Source of the DNA: CAZFHZ01 sp964519015
GTDB lineage: Bacteria > Blakebacterota > Blakebacteria > Blakebacterales > CAYUVJ01
Assembly (NCBI GenBank): GCA_964519015.1
Contig: CAZFHZ010000093.1
Location: 1 to 12,707 of the forward strand
Reading direction: 5' to 3'
DNA: 12,707 bases
Shown: positions 8,275-12,707 of the stretch, in pieces
Numbering within the stretch: position 1 is the first letter of the stretch
Layout: the number at the start of each line of letters is the position of its first letter
The notes under the pieces: generated by a model
Seen by the model: only the letters and a program-made list of their open reading frames with translations
Told to the model about the DNA's origin: nothing
Database searches by the model: none
Program-made: the position numbers and the translations under genes

Positions 8275-9348
8275 TCAGAAGACCAGGCTGAACGAGACCC
8301 GGGTCCCCTGCGAGTAGGGCTTGTCGGGGGCGTAGGCGTGGCTGAGGTCGAACCGGTAGCTCCCGTAGTAGATGCCCAGCCCGAAGGTCGGGTATTTCAC
8401 CACCCCCGCCTGGTCCCAGAAGTAACCGGCGCGCAGCGCGATAAGGTCGGCCAGCAGAAATTCGGCGCCCCCCATGTGCACGATCTGCCGCAGTTCCAGG
8501 TCGAAGTCGTCGTCGGTCCAGCCGGTCACGAAGCTGGTCAGGAAACTCCCCTTGTTGCTCGCCAGCAGCTTGTAGAAGTCGTAGGCGAAGGTGAGCCGCT
8601 GCCCCGGCCCCTCGATCGCCCGCCAGGCCAGGCCGACCCGCAGGTTCTGCGGCAGGGAGCTGGCCTGGTCGCGGTCCACGTAGACGATGTCGGGCCCCAG
8701 GTTCTGGAGGGCGATCCCCAGGTTCAAACGCGGGCGGATGTCGGTGAAGAGGACCCCGGCGTCCACGGCGAAGGTGAAGGCCCGGCCGTCGCCCCGCTCG
8801 GCCTCGGCCCCCACGCTGGACAGGCTGCTGTAGACCACCTTGAAGGAGCCGCCCACCGCGATCCGGGGGTTGATGGCCACCCCGTAGGAGGCGGTGGCAG
8901 CCAGGTCGAAGGACTGCTCGGAGCCCAGGACGTTCCCCACCCCGTCGGTGCGCTCCCACCGGCCGTAGTTGTAGTAGGTGATGTTCCCCCCCACCCCGCC
9001 GGCCGCCCCCAGGCTGTGGGTACCACCCAGGAACTCGTAGTAGAGGTCGTCGGCCAGTTCAGGGAGCGCCTTGTTGTGCATCCCGGTGAAGGAAGTGCCG
9101 CCGGTCAAGGCCAGCGCGGCCGGATTGTAGAACGAGGCCGTGGGGCCGGCATCGGCCCCCAGCGCCACCCCTGCCCCCCCCATCCCGGCGTTGCGCGCCC
9201 CCGGCTCGATGGTCAGGAAGATGACCCCGGCCGTGGTGATCTGGGCCGAAGCGGGCAGCGCCGTCAGAGGGAGCAACACCGACGTGGCCACCAGCACCAT
9301 CGCCGCGGACGAGACCACGGCGTTGAGCGGAGAGTGGGCGTTCTTCAT
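8275..9348 (-). CDS. PorV/PorQ family outer-membrane beta-barrel protein
   Basis: 357 aa with signal peptide 1-35 (ASA before Q36). The mature start carries the family hallmark: FLTIEPGARNAGMGGAGVAL (44-63), then ASFYNPAALAL (71-81). The rest is alternating strands of a 14-stranded-type barrel ending GTRVSFSLVF, with a terminal Phe as in outer-membrane proteins. PorV in Bacteroidota is the shuttle that takes T9SS cargo from the translocon to the attachment complex by binding the C-terminal sorting domain; PorQ-type relatives do related work. Here it is directly followed by a protease bearing such a domain, so a cargo-dedicated PorV is a reasonable inference. Sequence alone does not separate PorV from PorQ or from general relatives. 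It is first in the five-gene operon; a candidate promoter and structured leader lie upstream. The ATG at 9348 is preceded by GAGGGG as ribosome-binding site. Confidence 0.9.
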   Translation of the reverse strand: MKNAHSPLNAVVSSAAMVLVATSVLLPLTALPASAQITTAGVIFLTIEPGARNAGMGGAGVALGADAGPTASFYNPAALALTGGTSFTGMHNKALPELADDLYYEFLGGTHSLGAAGGVGGNITYYNYGRWERTDGVGNVLGSEQSFDLAATASYGVAINPRIAVGGSFKVVYSSLSSVGAEAERGDGRAFTFAVDAGVLFTDIRPRLNLGIALQNLGPDIVYVDRDQASSLPQNLRVGLAWRAIEGPGQRLTFAYDFYKLLASNKGSFLTSFVTGWTDDDFDLELRQIVHMGGAEFLLADLIALRAGYFWDQAGVVKYPTFGLGIYYGSYRFDLSHAYAPDKPYSQGTRVSFSLVF

Positions 9349-9360
9349 GGGGAATCCCCT
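9349..9360 (-). promoter_or_regulatory. Ribosome-binding site of the PorV-like gene inside a small dyad
   Basis: Read on the minus strand, the bases just before the ATG are AGGGGATTCCCC. The only Shine-Dalgarno-like stretch (AGGGG) forms one arm of a GGGG-ATT-CCCC hairpin that ends directly at the start codon. The dyad is seen; that it limits initiation is inference. Confidence 0.4.
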
Positions 9361-9393
9361 CGCTCGGCCCCCGGGCTGCTGGGTGCACCCCGG

Positions 9394-9459
9394 GCGCTCG
9401 TTCAGACCCCCCGCCCCGGCGGAGGGCTACCGACTCGATGTACCGGTCGCAACGAGCGC
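9394..9459 (-). promoter_or_regulatory. Structured 5' leader, predicted three-way junction upstream of the PorV-M6 operon
   Basis: In RNA sense, a perfect 9-bp stem pairs GCGCTCGTT (9459-9451) with AACGAGCGC (9402-9394). Nested inside, without gaps, are two hairpins. One pairs GCGACCG (9450-9444) with CGGTAGC (9432-9426) around an 11-nt loop, with a single G-A mismatch. The other pairs CCTCCGC (9425-9419) with GCGGGGG (9414-9408) around CGGG, with one G-U pair. A 5-nt linker (9407-9403) closes the junction. The pairing is read directly from the sequence; I do not match it to a known riboswitch class. A regulatory role is inferred from its place between a candidate promoter and the first gene of the operon. 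Confidence 0.45.
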
Positions 9460-9492
9460 TAATCAGGCCTTTCGGTGAGTATCGGAGGTGTG

Positions 9493-9522
9493 AGTTTATG
9501 TCCGATTGCCGGACGTCGTCAA
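9493..9522 (-). promoter_or_regulatory. Candidate sigma-70-type promoter for the PorV-M6 operon, with internal dyad
   Basis: On the minus strand TTGACG (9522-9517) is five of six to the -35 consensus. The -10 may be CATAAA (9500-9495, spacer 16) or TAAACT (9498-9493, spacer 18), each four of six. Between them sits a perfect dyad GTCCG-N5-CGGAC (9514-9500). It lies 12 nt beyond the Trm112-like stop and would give a leader of about 140 nt. The dyad could be an operator, or a weak hairpin ending the upstream unit, though no T-run follows. FCB bacteria often use a different -10 consensus, so this call is tentative. Confidence 0.4.
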
Positions 9523-9533
9523 GAGTCCCAAGG

Positions 9534-9713
9534 TCAACCGGTCGAATGCAGTCGCTCCGCCTCCTCGATGAGCAGCACCGGGATGTCGTCCTCGATGCGG
9601 TAGCGCAGGCGGCATGCGCCGCAGGTGAGGGTGGCGGCGGCCTCGTCGTAGACCAGCGGGCCCTTGCACTGGGGGCAGGCCAGCAGGTCGAGCAGTTCCT
9701 TGGCCAGGGTCAT
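9534..9713 (-). CDS. Trm112-like zinc-ribbon protein
   Basis: 59 aa, normal for bacterial Trm112 (YcaR-like) proteins. Two Cys pairs, CPQC (13-16) and CGAC (31-34), form a zinc ribbon; LLDLLACPQCKGPL at the start and YRIEDDIPVLLIEEA at the end are typical of the family. In eukaryotes and archaea Trm112 activates methyltransferases that modify tRNA, rRNA and release factors; the role of the short bacterial forms is less settled, and no methyltransferase gene is adjacent here. The start is fixed by a strong GGGAGG ribosome-binding site 7 nt before the ATG. The gene lies 91 nt after accA and probably closes that transcription unit. Confidence 0.9.
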   Translation of the reverse strand: MTLAKELLDLLACPQCKGPLVYDEAAATLTCGACRLRYRIEDDIPVLLIEEAERLHSTG

Positions 9714-9720
9714 GTGCGCA

Positions 9721-9727
9721 CCTCCCT
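9721..9727 (-). promoter_or_regulatory. Shine-Dalgarno of the Trm112-like gene
   Basis: AGGGAGG on the minus strand, 7 nt before the ATG at 9713, is the strongest ribosome-binding site I see in the window. It decides the start of this very short gene. Confidence 0.75.
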
Positions 9728-9804
9728 GATGCTGGTCTGTCGGACTCGGGTTCGGCAGGACGGTCTGCTCGGACGGCGTGGTGCGTCAGGGTGGACCGCT
9801 CCGG

Positions 9805-10764
9805 TCACTTCTCCTGGAACCGGCCTATCCGGGCGTACTTGGCGATGCGGTAGTCGACCAGGTCCTCCGGAGGGATCGGGCTCAGGTCGGCCAGGGCACC
9901 GTGCAGGGTCTTCCGGATCTCCTCGGCGGCCGCCTCGGGGTCGCGGTGGGCGCCCCCGTTCGGCTCGGGGATGATGCCGTCCACGATCCCCAGTTTCTCC
10001 AGGTCGCGGGCGGCCACCTTCATGGCATCGGCGGCCTTGGACGCTTCGTCCCGCGTGCGCCAGAGGATGGAGGCACATCCCTCCGGGGTGATGACCGAGT
10101 ACCAGGAGTTCTCCTGGGCGTAGATCCGGTCGGCCACCCCGATGCCGAGCGCACCCCCCGATCCCCCCTCCCCGATCACGACCGAGACGATCGGCACCGG
10201 CAGGATACTCATCTCGCGCAGATTGACCGCGATCGCCTCGGCCTGGCCCCGTTCCTCGGCCCCGATGCCGGGGTAGGCCCCGGGGGTGTCGATGAAGGTG
10301 ATGACCGGCCGATGGAACCGCGCGGCCAGGTGCATCACCCGCAGGGCCTTGCGGTAGCCCTCCGGGTTGGGCTGCCCGAAGTTGCGGAAGATGCGGTCCT
10401 TGGTGTCCCGCCCCTTCTGGTGCCCAATCACGGCCACGCTCCGTCCCTCGAAGGTGGCCAGGCCGGCCACGATCGCCCGGTCGTCGGCGAAGGTGCGGTC
10501 GCCGTGCAGTTCGATCCAGTCGGTGAAGAGGTGCTCGATATAATCAAGAGTATAGGGACGGTCGGGATGGCGGGCGAGCTGGACGCGCTGCCAGCGGGTG
10601 AGGTTGTGATAGACCTCCTCGCGCATCTTCTCCGCCTTGCGCTCCAGGCGGGCGATCTCCTCGTTCAGGTCGATCCGCTCGACCTGGGCGTAGGAGCGCA
10701 TGTCGGCGATGCGCTTCTCCAGCTCGACCAGCGGCTTCTCGAATTCCAGGACGCGGTATTCCAT
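9805..10764 (-). CDS. accA: Acetyl-CoA carboxylase carboxyltransferase subunit alpha
   Basis: 319 aa, the same length as the E. coli protein. With AccD it forms the cytoplasmic carboxyltransferase that moves the carboxyl group from biotin on AccB to acetyl-CoA, giving malonyl-CoA, the first committed step of fatty acid synthesis. The N-terminal coiled region (1-55, LEFEKPLVELEKRI) is the usual AccA helix. ELHGDRTFADDRAI (85-98), GHQKGRDTKDR (114-124), FGQPNPEGYRKALR (129-142), FIDTPGAYPGIGAEERGQ (157-174), the oxyanion-hole loop GEGGSGGALGIG (198-209) and SVITPEGCASILWR (223-236) are all intact. The start follows the upstream glycosyltransferase stop by 6 nt, with a GAGAG ribosome-binding stretch. 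accD is not next to it, which is common. Confidence 0.98.
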   Translation of the reverse strand: MEYRVLEFEKPLVELEKRIADMRSYAQVERIDLNEEIARLERKAEKMREEVYHNLTRWQRVQLARHPDRPYTLDYIEHLFTDWIELHGDRTFADDRAIVAGLATFEGRSVAVIGHQKGRDTKDRIFRNFGQPNPEGYRKALRVMHLAARFHRPVITFIDTPGAYPGIGAEERGQAEAIAVNLREMSILPVPIVSVVIGEGGSGGALGIGVADRIYAQENSWYSVITPEGCASILWRTRDEASKAADAMKVAARDLEKLGIVDGIIPEPNGGAHRDPEAAAEEIRKTLHGALADLSPIPPEDLVDYRIAKYARIGRFQEK

Positions 10765-10770
10765 TGTCTC

Positions 10771-11499
10771 TCAGATCTTATGCCGCATTCCGAGCCAGCG
10801 CAGGTACCAGCACATCCAGATCGCCTCCCAGACGACCCCCTGCGACATCTTGCTCACGCCGGAACGGCGGTCGACGAAGACGATGGGCACCTCCACCACC
10901 CGGTAACCGGCCTTCCAGGCGCGGAAGACCATCTCGATTTGGAAAGCGTAACCGTCACTCTTGACCTTGTTGAAGTCGATCGTCTCCAGCACCCGGCGGC
11001 GGAAGCCCTTGAACCCGCTCGTGCAGTCCTGCACGGGCAGGCCGGTGATGATACGGGCGTAGAGGTTGGCGTACCAGGAGAGGAGCAGCCGCGTGAGCGG
11101 CCAGTTCACGACGTTGACCCCCTTGATGTAGCGGGAACCGATCACCAGGTCGGTCTCCTTGAGGGCCCAGAAGATGTCGGGCAGGTACTTCGGGTCGTGC
11201 GAAAGATCGGCGTCCATCTCGAAGATCCAGTCGTAGGAACGCTCGAGCGCCCAGCGCATCCCGTCCAGGTAGGCGCTCCCCAGCCCCATCTTGGCCCCGC
11301 GACGGAGCAGGTGGAGACGGCTCTCGCCGGCGCGCATCTCCTCGACCACATCGCCGGTGCCGTCGGGGGAGGCGTCGTCCACCACCAGCACGTCGAGCGG
11401 CAGCGCCTGGTCGAAGATCCCCTTCACGACGCGGTTGATGTTCTCCGCTTCGTTGTAGGTCGGGATGATGATCAGTCCGCGCTCGGTGCGTTCGTTCAT
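10771..11499 (-). CDS. Polyprenol monophosphomannose synthase-like GT2 glycosyltransferase
   Basis: 242 aa, a GT-A fold family 2 enzyme of the DPM1 type, which moves a sugar (mannose from GDP-mannose in the best-known members) to polyprenyl phosphate on the inner face of the membrane. The motifs are complete: IPTYNE (12-17), VVDDASPDGT (39-48), the metal-binding DADLSHDP (96-103), GSRYIKG (121-127), QDCTSGFK (157-164) and SDGYAFQIEM (181-190). It ends after the catalytic domain, with no C-terminal membrane helices, as in the short single-domain class. The lipid-linked sugar would feed glycan or glycoprotein assembly, fitting its place after a sugar-nucleotide reductase gene (27 nt gap) and a membrane protein. 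Sugar specificity cannot be read from sequence; glucosyl or other transfer is possible. Confidence 0.93.
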   Translation of the reverse strand: MNERTERGLIIIPTYNEAENINRVVKGIFDQALPLDVLVVDDASPDGTGDVVEEMRAGESRLHLLRRGAKMGLGSAYLDGMRWALERSYDWIFEMDADLSHDPKYLPDIFWALKETDLVIGSRYIKGVNVVNWPLTRLLLSWYANLYARIITGLPVQDCTSGFKGFRRRVLETIDFNKVKSDGYAFQIEMVFRAWKAGYRVVEVPIVFVDRRSGVSKMSQGVVWEAIWMCWYLRWLGMRHKI

Positions 11500-11526
11500 A
11501 TCACTTTCGACTCTTAAAGGTCCTGT

Positions 11527-12423
11527 TCACATCCCCGCCCGGGCGACTTCCTCCCGGAACGCATTCAGACTGTCACGGAGTCCCAGCGGAAGAAGTCCGA
11601 AGTCGCGGTGGATCCGATCCAGCACGAATCCCGACTGGAGCGGCCGGTCGGCCGGCTGGTCCAGGTCGGCGGTGGTGACCGGCTGGATCGGCGCCGGGTC
11701 GAGTTCGAAGACGCGGGCGAGTTCCATCGCGAAGTCGTAGCGGCTCCCCCGGTCGGCTCCGGCGGCATGGTACAGGCCTTTCCCGCCGGCCGCCACCATC
11801 ACCAGCAGCATGCGGGCCAGGTCGGCCGCCAGGGTCGGATTACCCATCTGGTCGGTCACCACCCGGATGGGGGTGCCGCGGCGCAGGTTGTTCAGCAGCC
11901 AGAGGGCGAAGTTGGGGCGCACCCCCGGCTCGGCGCCGTAGAGCACCATGGTCCGCACCACCAGGTGGTGGTCCTCCTCGGAGGCGATCAGGTCCTCCAT
12001 GGCCGCCTTGGTCCTCCCGTAGAACCCGAGCGGGCGGCGCGGGGCGTCCTCGGCGTACGGTCCCGCCCGCCCGTCGAAGACGTAGTCGGTGGAGAGGGCC
12101 AGTATCCGGGTGCCGGTCGGCCGGCAGGCCCCGAGCAGGTAGCCCACCGCGTCCACGTTGATCTTCCAGGCCAGGTCGTGTTGTTCCTCGCTGGTATCCA
12201 CCGCCGTGAAGGCGGCCGCATTGAGGACCCACTCGGGCGCCAGGGTACGGATGGTGCGGCCGACCGCCGAGGGGTCGAGCAGGTCGAGCGTCCGCACCGG
12301 TCCGGCCGGGGTCTCGAGCCCGGCCGCCAGGTCGAAGGGGTAGACCTCGTGACCGGCCGCCACGGCGGCGGCGGTCAGCTTGCGGCCGAGCAGGCCGGCG
12401 GCGCCGATGACGGCCAGCTTCAT
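11527..12423 (-). CDS. rfbD: RmlD-type dTDP-4-dehydrorhamnose reductase (SDR family)
   Basis: 298 aa, normal length for RmlD. This extended short-chain dehydrogenase reduces dTDP-4-keto-L-rhamnose to dTDP-L-rhamnose with NAD(P)H, the last step of rhamnose donor synthesis. Seen: the Rossmann glycine motif GAAGLLG (7-13), NAAAFTAVDTSE (68-79), LSTDYVFDG (110-118), the YxxxK pair Y135 and K139 in FYGRTK, RTMVLYG (157-163) and DQMGNPT (191-197). All catalytic positions are present. The other rhamnose genes (rfbA, rfbB, rfbC) are not in the window, so a related nucleotide-sugar reductase remains possible. The ATG overlaps the upstream stop by 4 nt (ATGA), with GAGGA upstream, so translation is likely coupled. 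Confidence 0.88.
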   Translation of the reverse strand: MKLAVIGAAGLLGRKLTAAAVAAGHEVYPFDLAAGLETPAGPVRTLDLLDPSAVGRTIRTLAPEWVLNAAAFTAVDTSEEQHDLAWKINVDAVGYLLGACRPTGTRILALSTDYVFDGRAGPYAEDAPRRPLGFYGRTKAAMEDLIASEEDHHLVVRTMVLYGAEPGVRPNFALWLLNNLRRGTPIRVVTDQMGNPTLAADLARMLLVMVAAGGKGLYHAAGADRGSRYDFAMELARVFELDPAPIQPVTTADLDQPADRPLQSGFVLDRIHRDFGLLPLGLRDSLNAFREEVARAGM

Positions 12424-12707
12424 GAGGCCAGGTCCTCATCGATGTTGGGGAACCCGTCGTCCGCCCAGGTGTCCTCACCGGGCGCGGGGCTGGAGGGGCC
12501 GCCCGGGGAGCCGCCGGAAGGGCCGGGCCCGCGGCCGGAGCCCCCCGGTCCGCCGCGCCGGCGCTGCCACATCCGGCGCAGCCCCGCCCGCTCGTCGGCC
12601 GAGAGGAAGCCGGTCAATCCCAGCACCAGCGGGTAGAGCAGCCAGAGGCCCGTCTTGACCACGGTCCGGAGCGGCAGCGACCACTCGGCCGGCACCCGGC
12701 CGGCGGC
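12420..12707 (-). CDS. C-terminal part of a membrane protein, possibly a polysaccharide flippase (5' end outside window)
   Basis: 96 codons are visible and the frame is still open at the window edge. A GTG at 12695 has no ribosome-binding site, so the true start is probably upstream. The visible part begins with a hydrophobic helix, TGLWLLYPLVLGLTGFLS, then SADERAGLRRMWQRRR, a basic juxtamembrane stretch. A Gly/Pro/Ser tail and an acidic end (DTWADDGFPNIDEDLAS) follow. A final helix followed by a short Arg-rich end is common in Wzx/MATE-type polysaccharide export proteins, and the downstream sugar-nucleotide and glycosyltransferase genes fit that. This identity is inference from context; only the membrane helix and disordered tail are actually seen. 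It overlaps rfbD by 4 nt. Confidence 0.5.
   Translation of the reverse strand, partial: AAGRVPAEWSLPLRTVVKTGLWLLYPLVLGLTGFLSADERAGLRRMWQRRRGGPGGSGRGPGPSGGSPGGPSSPAPGEDTWADDGFPNIDEDLAS

Noticed and set aside
6444..9462. Overlapping long plus-strand open frames (550 and 578 codons) opposite the M6 protease and PorV-like genes
   Set aside because: Same reason: they shadow confident genes on the other strand, and the translations have no recognisable domain.
9349..9490. Known riboswitch (c-di-GMP, TPP, cobalamin, SAM) in the PorV leader
   Set aside because: I looked for the conserved core motifs of these classes and found none, so the leader is described only as structured.
9714..9804. Small RNA or tRNA in the 91-nt gap between accA and the Trm112-like gene
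   Set aside because: No cloverleaf, strong hairpin or promoter-like pair is visible; only the ribosome-binding site stands out.
9778..11517. Plus-strand open frame of 579 codons opposite the glycosyltransferase and accA
   Set aside because: It lies antisense to two well-recognised genes, its translation is a low-complexity Pro/Gly/Val/Asp mix with no family features, and such frames are expected in GC-rich DNA.
12693..12695. GTG as the true start of the gene at the right edge
   Set aside because: No ribosome-binding site is visible, the frame is open upstream to the window edge, and the protein would start in the middle of what looks like a membrane-protein end.

Overview
The window is GC-rich bacterial DNA in which every gene I can support lies on the minus strand, so gene order runs from high to low coordinates. 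A PorV/PorQ-type outer-membrane protein, a type IX secretion (T9SS) C-terminal sorting domain and a DUF5916 beta-barrel point to the FCB superphylum. Five consecutive exported proteins also have signal peptides that can be cut just before glutamine, a bias described for Bacteroidota. The high GC suggests an uncultured high-GC FCB-related lineage (Eisenbacteria-, Krumholzibacteria- or Gemmatimonadota-like) rather than a typical Bacteroidota. That placement is inference.

Region 1 (12707 down to 9534) is a housekeeping and envelope cluster. It holds the end of a membrane protein, an RmlD-type sugar-nucleotide reductase, a polyprenol-phosphate mannosyltransferase-like GT2 enzyme, accA and a Trm112-like zinc protein. 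The first two overlap by 4 nt (ATGA), and the next spacings are 27, 6 and 91 nt, consistent with one transcription unit supplying surface glycans and membrane lipid.

Region 2 (9533 down to 1212) begins with a 185-nt gap containing a candidate promoter and a leader able to fold into a three-way junction. Five exported proteins follow in tight order: PorV/PorQ-like, a 1085-aa M6 metalloprotease with a T9SS sorting domain, two small divergent paralogues with an LPGxGQ motif (DUF5683-like), and a CBM9-like plus DUF5916 outer-membrane protein. Spacings are 19 nt, 1-nt overlap, 4-nt overlap and 8 nt. I read this as a cell-surface module: a secreted protease, a T9SS shuttle-type barrel for its sorting domain, and accessory envelope proteins of unknown role.

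Region 3 (1211 down to 1) is a 199-nt gap with several short DNA palindromes, then a Ser/Thr protein kinase with HGD in place of HRD and a membrane helix, cut by the window edge.

No tRNA, rRNA, CRISPR array, insertion sequence, attachment site or convincing intrinsic terminator was seen. There is no gene-free stretch over 300 nt.
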